DNA of 64,000 nt from Setoptus koraiensis (taxonomy: Eukaryota; Arthropoda): contig CM106586.1 in the NCBI GenBank assembly GCA_048013815.1, forward strand, positions 8,804,001 through 8,868,000. The letters are read 5' to 3'. The notes under the pieces are model-generated. The model was not told the origin of the DNA, searched no databases, and was given only the letters and a program-made list of their open reading frames with translations. Both the position numbers and the translations under genes were made by a program. Position 1 is the stretch's first letter. The number at the start of each line of letters is the position of its first letter. This document shows positions 9,921 through 22,054 of the stretch, one piece after another.

Positions 9921-11453
9921 TGCGTCTAAGTGGCAAAAGCTTTGAAAAACAGTGCTGCAACTTTGTTAGTTGGGATTTTTAGATCCCCAGCGATAATGAT
10001 GGAAAATAAGTGATTTCTTGCGGGAGAAAATGTTGTATCACAAAGAGGACGTGTTGAGTAGTGCCATAAATCCGAACAAGTTACTGTATGTCTAACAAGT
10101 GATATAACGTAATTTGTTATATATATCGTATGAAGAATAATAATAAGTCCAACAAGAATCGCACATGTAATGAAAATCATTTGTGTAATTTGTGCGAAAT
10201 TTATGCAATGAATGAAAAAGCAAAAAAGTAAGAAGGATATTGTTGCCAGACAACAACCATCCAACGGGGATTCGTCCTATCTATCTGTCTATCTACAATA
10301 TCTGGGATTGGCGCGCTATGGCAATCAGTCATGTGATTACTTAATTGTTTCTTTCGGTTTGTTCTAGATGTTAGTGTACAGGTGATTGATGTTAATGAGT
10401 TCGACCCTCGTTATGATATGTAGATATATATTTACATAAAGTGATTGCGGAGCGAGAACTCATTCAAGAAGAGATTACAAACGAAAAAAGTTAGACAAAG
10501 GCAAGGCGTTGGCTTAGAACAAGTGTAGCTCCCTCTATCACTCTCACTTTTGAGCGATCTTTATCTAGCTTGTTTGTCCCTTCTTCACTGTCTGATGATA
10601 CATGTGCTCATCTGACAGCAATTGGTATCTAAGATAAATTGCAAATAAGGTAAAATCTCATTGTAGTATATCGATGCATGGTGCTTGGTTAGTTGAGATA
10701 TTCTTGTTGTCTAGGCATGGTTTGGATTCATTTGGCAGGATAGTTGGATATCGATGTATGATTAATAATGGAATAGCTTTAATGGTGATGATTATGGTGG
10801 TGGCAAATTGAAGGCAATGAAAACATTTTTCTTTCTAAATGATCTAGCTGAATGCATCTCGACTTGGTAAATGCATGATGTACAGATGTTGCTGATCCGC
10901 TAAGCTAGCTATATCTTGATATATTCATTGTTTACGCCCAGTGGTCTCGTTAGGCTGATGGGTATGAGTCTGTTTAAGGGAATGTTTGTATTTGATCATA
11001 GTTGTTCAACTAACAATATTCAAATACGACTCGTTAAACAGGACTGATTATGAAGTGAAAGAACCACATGTATATCTGGTCCTTTCAGAGATGAGTTGAG
11101 AGAAGGAAAAAAACAATAACAATTGAAAGTAACACATGATTCTGCTGTCTGCTCGAATGCTCAAACTTGTTTTGTTGACTGAAACAGCGCCAAATTTGAC
11201 TGCTTGCACTTCGAAAAAAACCTCCCAAGTTTTTTCCAATTCTTCGGAAAGATGAGTTGGATGACCAATCGATCTTGTATTAGGTTAACTTATTTGATTC
11301 GAAATCAGAACAACATAAAGAAGAAAGAATTCACAAAAAGCATGATTTTTTTCCTTGCGTTAATTTATTTCAGGCGAGCTTCTATAACAAATTGAGTGCT
11401 GTGTTGTTGTCGAACATATAAATTGACAAGCAAGGAAACAATGTAGATGTTCA
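9921..11453. other. intergenic, NAGK upstream to POLK 3' end
   Basis: About 1.5 kb with no recognised gene. On minus, 10264-9926 is an open frame of 112 codons beginning MDGCCLATISF with two hydrophobic stretches, ending 5 bp before the NAGK start codon. It has no resemblance to a known family and could be a chance frame or an unusually long upstream frame in the NAGK leader. The rest is AT-rich with scattered simple words. Confidence 0.35.
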
Positions 11454-13805
11454 TCAAAATCGGTCAGGATTTTTCTTACATAGTGGAGCGTGTTGTTCGA
11501 GCAATGAAAACTGTAGAAAACCATGAAAGCAGAATGGACACTGGAAAGGGTCGGCAGCTTTGGCCTTCGTTGGATAATTTAGCTGTATCGGACTATCACT
11601 TTTGGCTGTTAATTGCAAAGTAGTTTGCTCCAACTTGCATATCTTTTGGGACGATTGAGTATTGTCACCAATTGATGGCTTCTTGTTTATCGGAGATTTA
11701 TTTATAGCTTTCTTTTTGGACTTAGTTGAAGGTGATTGACTCGAAAATATATCAGTGGGCAACTTTCGCTGAGTTGGAGAATTCTTTACCCTTGATTCTG
11801 AGGGAACTTTTTTGGTTGCTGGACTCTTAGTGAACGTCATCTCCAACAAACTTGTATTGCACTTTTTTGTACAAATATCAACATGACGTTCGAGATCGAA
11901 AAATTCAGCAAACGATTTGAAACAATATGGACACGGAAAGGCTTCTCCTGCAGCTTGCTGCTCTTCTTGCGATAGTTTGTTTAATTCTTGAGATCTAGAT
12001 TGGTCGGAATTACTTTGGCTTGTTTCAATTATGTCAACATCACCATTATCTGATTCGTTATTTTCTACACCGACACCATTGGTGCTGGCTATTTCTTCAT
12101 CACATTCGTTAGTTATATCAATACAGTCCTCCTCAACAGCACTTTGCTCCATTGGTGTACCATCGGCCTGATTCAATTCAAGGTTTTCGTCTTGAGGAGT
12201 TTCCTTAATTTGATCTTCATTATTACTGCCTGTCGGCAGTTCTTGATTTCTCAGGAGAGCATCGATGGTCATTTGAGTTTGCTTTGATGAATCATCAGCC
12301 AGGTTGGACAATCTGACTCCCATAAGTCTGAAGCCCACATCAGGCGGAGAATTTGCTATTTCGGTGAGAAGTAGATTTTTTGTGGCAGTAAAAATGACAG
12401 ATTTGTCATTTGTTGCGAAAAGCATTGTGTAACTTCTAACAAAAGTAGAGAAAGTAGTACGTTTGAGTTTCAGGGTTACAGTTCGTCCTCTTATTCGATG
12501 AGGCTTTAGATATTTTGTGCACAACTCTTCGCATATTCCATCTAGTCTATCAACGAGGGTCACTTGGTCTCTGGTTGGGGTGGAAAACGTTCTTTCAACC
12601 GACTTTGATTTTCGTTGCTCATCTGACTTTATTAAAGTAGATCCGTCTCCCAAGGCAACCCTTAAATAAAACTTAACATTAATAGGATAGAAGACTACGG
12701 GCAATAGATGACGTTTTTCATAAAGGTCACCACATGTCTTGATATCTAGAGCATGTAGAAACTGTGCAGATACTTTTCCTATTCCAGATATTTTCTCTAC
12801 TGGTGTATTATGTATGAAATCAGTGATGTCTTGCTTATAACCTTTTAATAGAAATTGCCCGTCTGGTTTGTTGATATCGGTGCATATTTTCGATAACAAT
12901 GTATTACATGCAATTCCAGCCGAACAGCGAAGCTTTGTCTTGTCAAACACTTTCTGTCTTAGTTCCTGAACAACTGTGTCAGCTCTCTCCCACCAGACTA
13001 GTGGTAAAGTGCCATCGTAATATTCTTGGTGCTCCATGTTATCATTTTGCAATGTTGACTTGACATAGTCCGTAAGATCCAAGTATGCCTCATCGAGACT
13101 CATAGAAGCTAGATCAGGATCATAGGTTTCTAAAACTTCAAAAACCTGATTGGAGGCAGCTCGATATTTGGACCCATTAGGTGATATGAGGATTAATTCT
13201 GGACAAAGCTTCTTGGCAATGAATCCCGGCATCGCAGCCCTTACTCCGAAGCGTCTAGCTACATAGTTTGAGGTGGCTATCATAGAATTACTACCCACTG
13301 CAACTGGTTTTTCTGCCAATTCAGGATTATCAAGAATCTCCACAGCGGCAAAGAACATGTCCAAGTCTATATGGGCAATAATTCTGTTGTAGACGCGTTG
13401 CTTATCCAACTCTTCTACCATAGCATCACAAGTAGTTTTTGCATTAGATAATTGGCTTGGAGTTGCCGATAATACCTTGTTCAACATCCTCTCGATGCTC
13501 TTATGGATTTCCTCTTGACGCTCGGCTTGCCTCTTGAAGAACAGGCTACCTTTTGAGGCTTGCTCTATTATGTCATTGATGCGATTCTTGTCTATACCCT
13601 GCATTCCAGCTTTTTCGCCAACATGCATAATCTCTGGAACTACTGTATTGATTTTGGTAGTCTCTTTTACAGCCGGTTGTGGCGGTGCTGGAGCCGGTTG
13701 TGGCGGAGCCGGAGGTGGCTCTGGAGGTGGATTCGGCCGACTTAAGTCGGGAATGTCATCAAATTGAGAATCCATGAAGGAATCAAAGTCCTCTACGCCG
13801 TCCAT
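11454..13805 (-). CDS. POLK: DNA polymerase kappa (Y-family translesion polymerase)
   Basis: A 783-residue intronless Y-family polymerase that extends past bulky minor-groove adducts in the nucleus. It begins with an acidic N-terminus and a proline-rich run (about 25-45, many PPAP units), then the kappa-specific N-clasp (about 68-110: MQGIDKNRINDIIEQASKG). In the catalytic core, IAHIDLDMFFAAVE supplies metal ligand D147 and SMSLDEAYLDLT supplies D238 and E239. A helix-hairpin segment (ISGIGKVSAQFLHAL) and the little finger follow. The C-terminus carries two UBZ4 ubiquitin-binding zinc fingers (about 625-650: CPYCFKSFAEFFDLERHVDI; and 754-776: CPFCFHGFLQFSLLEQHAPL), both with CxxC...HxxxC ligands. 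Two UBZ fingers plus the N-clasp separate kappa from eta and iota. The proline-rich N-terminus is unusual for the family. It shares a 404-bp divergent spacer with mRpS18A. Confidence 0.96.
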   Translation of the reverse strand: MDGVEDFDSFMDSQFDDIPDLSRPNPPPEPPPAPPQPAPAPPQPAVKETTKINTVVPEIMHVGEKAGMQGIDKNRINDIIEQASKGSLFFKRQAERQEEIHKSIERMLNKVLSATPSQLSNAKTTCDAMVEELDKQRVYNRIIAHIDLDMFFAAVEILDNPELAEKPVAVGSNSMIATSNYVARRFGVRAAMPGFIAKKLCPELILISPNGSKYRAASNQVFEVLETYDPDLASMSLDEAYLDLTDYVKSTLQNDNMEHQEYYDGTLPLVWWERADTVVQELRQKVFDKTKLRCSAGIACNTLLSKICTDINKPDGQFLLKGYKQDITDFIHNTPVEKISGIGKVSAQFLHALDIKTCGDLYEKRHLLPVVFYPINVKFYLRVALGDGSTLIKSDEQRKSKSVERTFSTPTRDQVTLVDRLDGICEELCTKYLKPHRIRGRTVTLKLKRTTFSTFVRSYTMLFATNDKSVIFTATKNLLLTEIANSPPDVGFRLMGVRLSNLADDSSKQTQMTIDALLRNQELPTGSNNEDQIKETPQDENLELNQADGTPMEQSAVEEDCIDITNECDEEIASTNGVGVENNESDNGDVDIIETSQSNSDQSRSQELNKLSQEEQQAAGEAFPCPYCFKSFAEFFDLERHVDICTKKCNTSLLEMTFTKSPATKKVPSESRVKNSPTQRKLPTDIFSSQSPSTKSKKKAINKSPINKKPSIGDNTQSSQKICKLEQTTLQLTAKSDSPIQLNYPTKAKAADPFQCPFCFHGFLQFSLLEQHAPLCKKNPDRF

Positions 13806-14209
13806 TTCACACTAAATCCCCTGGTTATGTTGGGATTAAAAGTAATAATAGCTATGATAGAAATAAATTCTGGAGTGAAGTCGGACGAATTTAGTTACAT
13901 GTCGGATAGATATTGTGTCAACTCTAAACAAGTGATGATGACAGTGAAGATAGTTGTGCGGTTGTAATCCACTTGTAAACAACACAACTTCACCATGTGC
14001 TACACACGCTTTGAAAATGTCCGCTGTGATTCGGCATTGCGTTATTAGTGGTTACAGTGAGTTACGCCTGGAGGCGCTTCTCGCCACATTCGAAAATGCA
14101 TTCATTTGTTATTTATGTCCAACCAAATAACAAATTGCGAATTGACCGGTATTCTTCAATCGAGATAAAAGCATCTCGATTTGATTTATTATTATCATAA
14201 TTATACAAA
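13806..14209. promoter_or_regulatory. bidirectional spacer between POLK and mRpS18A
   Basis: The 404 bp between two genes read away from each other contains both start regions. A TAATTATACAAA word lies just before the mRpS18A start. No other signal is clear. Confidence 0.45.
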
Positions 14210-14734
14210 ATGGCAATTTATATCAGTAGACTGCCGTTATCACTGTACAGGAATATTTTCAGGACGCCAACACAATTAGCTATTAGGTTCATTACGGTAA
14301 CCACCAAGGACTGTGCTCGGCGTATTGTAGTCGAAGAGAATGGAGAGGAGACCATCATAAAGGGTGTAAATGTTGTATCACCTAGACAGGGCTTCGTAGT
14401 CAACACACCAGAGACAACAATACATAAAACTGCATGCCCCTTGTGCAGGTTAAATCTTAGAGGTCTCAATCATACTGACACGCTCATACTAAATCAATTC
14501 GTGCTTCCGAATGGAGAGGTTATGGGGTTAAAAGATACAAAATTATGCTACAAACAGTATAAACTGGTTAAGAAGTTAATATCCCAGGCTCAGAGATGCA
14601 ACATCATGAAACGACCAAGTAATTACCTGATACCTGGACCTTGGCACGATATGAATACCTATATTGAGAGAGACAGAAGAAGAGACCGACCAATGAAAGT
14701 TGTTAAACCAGAATACTGGAAATATGCTGATTAA
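14210..14734 (+). CDS. mRpS18A: mitochondrial small ribosomal subunit protein bS18 family (mRpS18A type)
   Basis: A 174-residue protein with a basic, Arg/Leu-rich N-terminus (MAIYISRLPLSLYRNIF) typical of a mitochondrial import sequence. The core is the bS18 fold around residues 72-135: a zinc-type CPLCRLNLRGLNHTDTLILN, then a QFV segment and LCYKQYKLVKKLISQAQRC. The S18A paralogue (assigned to the large subunit face in some nomenclature, mL66) is characterised by this CPxC...NxxDxLxLxQF arrangement, so I prefer S18A over S18B or S18C. An AATAAA at 14763-14768 lies 29 bp after the stop. Confidence 0.87.
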   Translation: MAIYISRLPLSLYRNIFRTPTQLAIRFITVTTKDCARRIVVEENGEETIIKGVNVVSPRQGFVVNTPETTIHKTACPLCRLNLRGLNHTDTLILNQFVLPNGEVMGLKDTKLCYKQYKLVKKLISQAQRCNIMKRPSNYLIPGPWHDMNTYIERDRRRDRPMKVVKPEYWKYAD

Positions 14735-15066
14735 ATAATTTCCAGAAAGATAAAATAGCCTCAATAAATTCGTTCTATCAATTGATCGATTGATTCTTTT
14801 CTCAATGAATGATATTACCTAGCACATTTGCATGACGTGCCCACTTGTCATGCGCGCGCTTCCTTTAGAAGAAGTACAATAGTATTTTCTTTGGTCATTC
14901 TACTATTATACTTATATTGAACCTTCGCAAAAATAGCTATCATAACAATGATAACATATATATATATATTTGCAAAATGGAGCAACAGCAACAATCTTGC
15001 AATCAACTATAGAAGGACCTTCAGCCTTTTTGTCCTTTGATTTTAAAATATAAAAATTGAGACAGG
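14735..15066. other. short intergenic spacer before GABA-B-R1
   Basis: Contains the mRpS18A polyadenylation signal and the upstream region of the receptor gene, including a run of TA repeats at about 14955-14970. No gene is seen. Confidence 0.4.
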
Positions 15067-18000
15067 ATGTTTCTCACATTAGTCAGTTTAGCATCAGTTA
15101 TAACCACTTTGCTTGTGAGCATAGTTGTTATACGAGCTCAAGAGCTGTTCATTAATAGCACAGTTAATAATTTATTAGAACAAACGGAAATCTCATCAAT
15201 TGGCAATGATAGAGAAGAAGACAATCGACAAACGTTACACATAGCCGCGCTATTTCCTATGAGCGGAACTGGAGGATGGATAGGAGGTTATGGTTGTCTA
15301 CCTGCAGTTCTCATGGCTTTGGACGATGTCAATGCAAACAAGGATTTATTACCTGGCTACAAACTCAAATTGACTCATAATGATAGTCAATGCAACCCAG
15401 GTAAAGCCGCAAGATATATGTATGACATGATCTATCGGCCTCCCAAGAAAATCATATTGGTTTGCGGCTGTTCCACAGTATGCTCTATTGTTGCCGAGAG
15501 CGCGAACATGTGGAATCTTATTGTTGTGGGATATGGATCATCATCTCCAGCACTTAGTGATAGAAGCAGATTTCCTACATTCTTCCGCACTCACCCTTCA
15601 GCTACAATACACAATCCAACTCGCATAAAACTCTTTGAAAAGTTTGGCTGGTCCAGAGTGGCAATCATATTAGAAACAGAAGAGGTGTTCATTGAGACGG
15701 CAAGAGATTTAGAGCAACGATGTCGAGCCAGGAATATTCAATTATTGACGCGCGTATCATTTGTTCGGCAACCATCTGACGCTATGGACAATCTTAAAAG
15801 AGCCGATCCTAGGATCATAATTGGCATGTTTTACAAGCACGCTGCTCGCAGAGTAATGTGCGAGGCCTACAAAAGAGGACTCTACGGAGAAAAGTATGTC
15901 TGGTTTCTTATCGGTTGGTACGAAGATGATTGGTGGACAGATGTGACAGATCTTGAATGTAACTACGATCAAATGAAAGCAGTCGTTGAGGGTCATCTAA
16001 CCACCGAGGCGTTAGTTTTGAATCAGGACAACAAAAAGACAGTGTCGGGAATGACTTCGAAAGATTGGCTCAAACGCTACCAAAAGGAACTATCAAGAAA
16101 TCCAGCTCCACTGAACAAAGTTGTCTCTGCCTCTCAGAAGAATCCATTAGAAAAATTGAATACTGTCACAGTTCAAGCTCGACCTGAGGGTTATCAAGAG
16201 GCTCCATTAGCCTACGATGCAATATGGGCTATAGCACTTGCATTAAATCGCACGATATCAGATCTGGATAAGCTCAAATTGACTATCGATCAATTCAATT
16301 ATACCCACACACCACATATCAAGAATGTGTTCCTTGACAATCTCAGGAAGACCAATTTCTTAGGTATTTCAGGAGAGGTCGCTTTCTCAGATATAGGTGA
16401 TCGTATAGCTTGGACTCAGATAGAACAACTGACTGACGGCAATTACACTGTGATAGGATACTACGATACAAGAACAAACAACCTTTCATTAGAAGACTCT
16501 AAAATAGTATGGCCAAGAGGAGAACATCCGCGAGATAGAACAATAATCATGGAATTGATTCAATACTTATCGCTGCCCTACATGGTAAGCTTTTGTTTGA
16601 TTAGTATCGTTGGAATACTCGGATCTATCGGATTAATATATTTCAATTGGTCAAGAAGGAATGATGGGTGAGTATATTGAACCATCTCAACTCTCGAATA
16701 GCTTGCAAAGTTTCTTCTTCTGTTTTTCTAATGACAAAATTTCTTCCACTTCCTACAAATTTCTGTTTAGTTTGATTAAAATGTCACACCCCTTAACTAA
16801 CAATCTAATGCTATTAGGTTGTATTGTTTGCCTGCTGAGTGCAATCCTATTTGGTTTGGATGGTCGCTTCATAACACCCAGCTACTATTATCTCTTGTGT
16901 GACTCTAGAGCTTGGTGTCTGAGCATTGGTTTCTCATTATTCTTTGGGTCTATGTTCTGGAAAGTTTGGCAATCTTATGTTCTATCTACGAGAAATTCGA
17001 CAATGCGTTGCACAAATAAGCAAGTGTTTATTATGGTAGGGTCATTTTGCTTAATAGATTTTATAATTTTAACCACATGGAAGATCTATGAACCAATGGA
17101 TCGTATAACGGAAAAGGTTAAAGAACAGTCCGGTTTAGAGCTGAACATGGGCGACGATGTCATTGTAAGTAAGAATTTATATTCAACCAAGTGTCAACTT
17201 ATTAGATATCCCAATCTCATTATATCTTATCAACCATTGTAATTGATAACCCCTACCTGCCAGGTGGAGCTTAAGATCGAATACTGTCGAGCCAATCTAT
17301 ATTGGTATTACATTTTATTTTGTTATAAAGGACTATTATTGGTCTTTGGCCTATTTCTGTCCTATGAAACAAGAAGCGTAAAACTGCGTCAATTGAACGA
17401 TTCAAAGTTGGTTGGGATGTGCATATACAATGTTGCAATAATGTGCTTTATTACCGGACCTGTATCTTTGGTGAATTTGATGCGACAGCAAGTAAATTAT
17501 CATTATGCGTTTGTTGCTTCGACGATTATTTTTTGCTGCTACCTGTCTATGACACTTATATTTATACCGAAACTATTGGAATATTTGAGGCGCCAACGCA
17601 ATAAATCTGGCACTAGCGTCAATAACATTGTTGCAGATAACAGATCCAGTCGTGACGATGAAGAACAATATCAGCGTTTGGATAGAGAAAATCGCGATTT
17701 GGCAGACAAGATAAAAGAGAAAGATTTTCAAATTCAAACTGTCATCAGACGCATCGATGCGGCTCAAGAGCAAGCTAATTTAGCCGAGCGAACGGCTCTA
17801 AGGGAACGACGCGTCATAAAACGAGTTGTTAGAATATCGGAGCCCCAGGGTGAAGAGCAAGACCATCCCGAATCCGAAAAATATCAACGCAATAACTCAT
17901 CAGCGAATCGAACAGCAAACCACCATTCCTTGGACAATGGTGGTGGCTTGACAACACAGTTAAAAGATGGAAATGGTACAACAAATTGTAAAGGTAGCAA

Positions 18001-18103
18001 CAACGGAAACAACCGTATATCTTCTTCCTACATAGATCCTCTCAGCGATTCCGGTTTGGGAACGTCGAAAAAATGCTCCGATATTGACCTATCTCATTTG
18101 TAG
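15067..18103 (+). CDS. GABA-B-R1: metabotropic GABA-B receptor subunit 1, three exons
   Basis: The class C G-protein-coupled receptor subunit that binds GABA; it pairs with subunit 2, which couples to Gi/o, at the neuronal plasma membrane. Exons are 15067-16667, 16771-17164 and 17264-18103 (GT-AG, frame kept), giving 944 residues. A signal peptide (residues 1-24) leads to the Venus-flytrap domain (about 55-480), whose ligand words are CGCSTVCSIVAE, YGSSSPALS and FFRTHPSATIHNPTR. Seven hydrophobic helices follow from about residue 505 (YMVSFCLISIVGILGSIGLI). A cytoplasmic coiled coil follows (RLDRENRDLADKIKEKDFQI onward), used in subunit pairing. An RERR word just after the coiled coil resembles the position of the mammalian R-x-R ER-retention signal; that link is inference. 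No sushi repeats are present. There is an extra segment of about 25 residues near KVVSASQKNPLEKLNTVTV before the conserved EAPLAYDAIWA. AATAAA at 18169-18174. Confidence 0.96.
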
Positions 18104-18770
18104 TTTACACTAATCGGGCCATTTGTTATAATCTTGCAAATTTATTATTGCCCACCGAATTTACTTGAAATAAAATATATTCTACTCAGTCTATTGTAAT
18201 CGATGAGCATTTCTTGGTGATATCTTCTGTATTCACCGAGCCACTTGTTTGAAACTTTAAAACATCGCAATTCATCTCCGCATGCCTGTTCATGTGATTG
18301 CGCTGCTACACTTCGATTTCATCATATGTGTCACATTTTTCATGAAGAGAAAATTGCGTTTTTACCTAGGGGGCGTAGATTTCATTCTGGATTAAGCGAG
18401 CGTGGAAGTGACCTCTGATGTGCAAGATTTTAAGTGCAAACAGGTCAGCAGAAAATGGACGCATCACTCACCGGTGGCTGTGATTGCGTATTTTGCTTGC
18501 ACATTCTTGGATCTGCACACCGGCGCACAACTGTATTAGCGGACACATGCGCGCTGTAGTTGGTTGGCGGGCAATCGTTCGTTGTCCTTTGACACACATA
18601 CAAAATACTCATGAGGCACTGCCGAAACATTGTTATTTCTCAATGTAATAATTTATATTCTCAAATACAGATGAATTAAAAATAGTCATTTACAGTCTGC
18701 AAACATTGTCAAACTTTAACTGTAATTGCAGTTGACGCATTATTTTTTGTACCAATATTAATATATTCCG
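18104..18770. other. intergenic between GABA-B-R1 and FANCJ
   Basis: 667 bp between two plus-strand genes, holding the receptor 3' UTR and the helicase upstream region. No further gene is supported. Confidence 0.4.
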
Positions 18771-21700
18771 ATGTCGGGTGTTGTATTTACGGCGCACCCT
18801 AAAACAAAAGCCAAGGCGAAAGCGAAGCCTAAAAATCGTTACAACTATGATAGGAAAACGACAAACGAAAAGAAATACAATTACAACAATGAAGGAACAA
18901 ACTCCAGTGCCAGTGCCAGTGTCTCTCAAAAGGTTGAATTATGTGGTGTGGTCAATCATCGTTTCAGTGTCCTAGGTGTCGACATTGAATTCCCATTTCC
19001 ACCTTATGGTATCCAAAAAGCTATGATGAACAAGATAATATTAGCTTTATCCAACAAACAACATTGTCTCATTGAAAGTCCCACCGGTACAGGCAAAACG
19101 CTGGTTTTGGTGTGTTCGGTTTTGGCCTGGCAAAGGAAATCTACAGAATTATTGCATCCATTTGTATCTAAAAAATATCAGGAGAACCTACGTGAGAAAA
19201 GACAAGATAGTAAGGGCAACATGTCAAAACCTTGCACATGCGGACGGCGTCCGAATTATAAAGGCAAACAAATTGATGAAGACTTTGTGCGAATTGAACA
19301 TGATGCAAATGATGAGAGTTGTCTTAAGAAGCCAAGACTCTCCGATAGTCCACCTTTAGTCATCAACCTCCCAGACAGGAATGATCTCGATGCAACAGTT
19401 ATCGCATTTGACGATGATGACGATGATTGTAAGATTGTCGAATTTGACTCGAATAAGCCAGACAAGAATTTAAATATCGATAATATCGAGAATATTGCCG
19501 TCCATGAACCAACACTCAAGGCAGGTAACTGTCAGAAATATGCAGAAGAATTATGTGCGTCGTGCATGGCTTTAGAGGCTGAAAAAACTTATCTGGAACT
19601 ATGTGGCGATGAATCTCAAGATGGATCCTCTACAGCCGGGGTAGACCAACCAAACCAAAAAACAATCGTGGATCCTGAGGTGCGCAAATGCAGAATTCCA
19701 AAAATTTACTATGGCTCTAGAACTCATAAACAAATATCGCAAGTTGTTCGCGAAGTCAACAAGACAGATTACAGGTCTCGATTGAATATGACAATTCTCT
19801 CATCACGCGATAGAGCTTGCATTAACGAAGAAGTCAAAAGCCTCTCAAATCGAAACGATCGTTGCAGGGAGCTTGTATCCAACACCATCAGGCCAGATGA
19901 TAAGAATATTAAGCCTATATGTCCATTCTATCAGGACAATCAAACTAGAGAAGTTGGGTTTTTAGCGATGCAAGAGCATTTCCAAGACAGAGCATTTGAT
20001 ATCGAGGACGCAACAAACTTTGCTCAAGAGCATCGAGCCTGTCCATTCTATGGCTTGCGGGCAATTCAATCTAAAGTAGACATAACTTTCTGTCCTTACA
20101 ACTATATACTCGATCCAATGATTCGGCAAACCATGAAAATCAGCCTGAAGAATTCCATAGTTATACTGGATGAAGCACATAATATTGAGGACACCTGTAG
20201 AGATAGCGCCTCGTTCAACATTACCTCCAAAAACGTAAGTATCTATTGTACCTAATACCGTTGCAAATCAATTATCATTTACTGATCGTGTCGTTTATAT
20301 TACGTTCGATTATGCTCTCGCCAAACAAAAACAGATTGACGATATCACAGAATGTATCAAAGTTGCAATCAATCAGAATTCCGTTGCCGCCCAAAATTTG
20401 TACGAAGCACTGTATTTCTTCAAAAATCTTTTGATGACCCTTGAGATGTGGATGAGAGGTCAGCCTTTCGATGAGAAGTCTGACGCAAACTCCTCAGACT
20501 GGTCTAAATCTATCAATTATGAAGGTCGGGAAATGATGAACATGTTAGAGTCATTAGATTTAGGTAAGTCGAGATTGGCGACGATCAGAAACAATCTGAG
20601 CACTATCAAAGGTTCGGAGGAAAATGAAAATGAAACTAGAGACCCTAACAAGATCAAAGAACAGCCGGCATTGAGTGGTGCTCAAGTCCAAGTTATTGAA
20701 AAAATGTTACTGGCTATCGAATATATGCATTTGGATGATTCGAAGAATGTGGATGTCTATAAATTAGTTGTAACTCGTTCCTTAAACAGGGATCCACCAG
20801 CCAAGATGAAAGATTTGGATGCTTCTGTCGAACAACAGCAAAAATACGTTTACGAAATGAATTTATTCTGCATGAGTCCAGCTGTCGCGTTCGGACAAGT
20901 TCGCGATCAAGCTTGGTCGATAATTGTTGCGTCGGGAACTTTGTCTCCATTGGAATCCCTAAAAACGGAACTTGGGACAAGTTTTGGTTGCTGTTTTGAG
21001 GGTATGCATGTAATTAGAAAGGAACAAATATTTGCGACAATAATACCAAGAGGTCCCAATGGAATAGATACAAATTGTTCATATGGAAAAAATCAGCAGT
21101 TAAACGTGCAAGACGAGATTGGACTTATAGTGGTAGATGTGTGTAAAAAAGTTCCCAACGGAGTTTTGTGTTTTTTCCCCAGTTATGACTTGATGGATAA
21201 ACTCTATCAGCGATGGTTTCACAAAGGGTTTGTCAACCAGATACGAAGATTTGGCAAGAGTGTTCGTCGAGAAAGTAAAGATTTAGATCAAGAGGAATTC
21301 GAGCAAGAACTAAAAGACTTCAATAAGGAGGCGATTATTCAAGGTGCAATCCTTTTCGCCGTCTTCCGTGGAAAAGTTAGTGAAGGTATCGACTTCGCGG
21401 ACAAAGCTGCCAGAGCAGTTATAACTGTTGGAATTCCGTACCCTAATATCAAGAATACACAAGTTAATTTGAAAAAAAAGTACAATGACGAACTCAAGAA
21501 AATTACACCAACAATTATGTCAGGAAATGATTGGTACAGTTCACAAGGTTTTAGAGCCCTCAATCAAGCTTTAGGTAGATGTATCAGGCACCAAAATGAC
21601 TGGGGCGCGATACTGATGTTGGACTCAAGATTGTCATGGCCTAAAAATCAATCGAATTTATCTAAATGGATTCGCCAGTTAATGCAAACATGCAACACCT

Positions 21701-21777
21701 ATCGGGATGTTTCGGATGGTTTAGATAGATTTATCGCGTCTAGAGTCTCCATTGTTGATGAAAATCAAAACACTTGA
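18771..21777 (+). CDS. BRIP1: FANCJ/BRIP1 iron-sulfur DNA helicase, two exons
   Basis: A superfamily 2 (XPD-like) 5'-3' helicase that unwinds G-quadruplexes and acts with BRCA1 and the Fanconi anaemia pathway in interstrand crosslink repair. Exons are 18771-20234 and 20335-21777 with a 100-nt GT-AG intron, frame kept, 968 residues. The N-terminus is a basic Lys/Ala-rich tail (residues 8-30). Motifs: Walker A LIESPTGTGKTLVLVCSVLA, the IPKIYYGSRTHKQISQVV motif Ia word, iron-sulfur cysteines in SSRDRACINEE, RCREL, ICPFYQ and ACPFYG, DEAH box VILDEAHNIEDTCRDSASF, VASGTLSPLESLKTELG (motif III), CFFPSYDLMDKLYQRW, RGKVSEGIDFADKAARAVIT and the ALNQALGRCIRHQNDWGAI motif VI. These match FANCJ more closely than RTEL1, XPD or CHL1/DDX11. 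An acidic insertion (about residues 140-310) sits between Walker A and motif Ia, as in BRIP1. It ends soon after motif VI, without the long C-terminal tail that carries the BRCA1-binding site in vertebrates. Confidence 0.93.
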
Positions 21778-22054
21778 TGAACCGACCATCTAAGTAAAAT
21801 TGTGATAAATCAAAAGTTCCAGCTTTTTATTGGACGAGTTACGTAGTTATTTTTGATTGTTAAACCATCAAATCATGAGTAGTTTGATTGATTTTATCTC
21901 AGAATTTATAATCTAAGGTCTTCTCTAATTTTCATTTCTAAGAGGAGTACATCGGTGAGAGTGGTACAGACGAAAATGAAGACAAGAATGAGAGTATCTC
22001 ACTTTGTACTTTCATTGATTTGATTATTAATCCGCTGGTGATTGACTTGACTTG

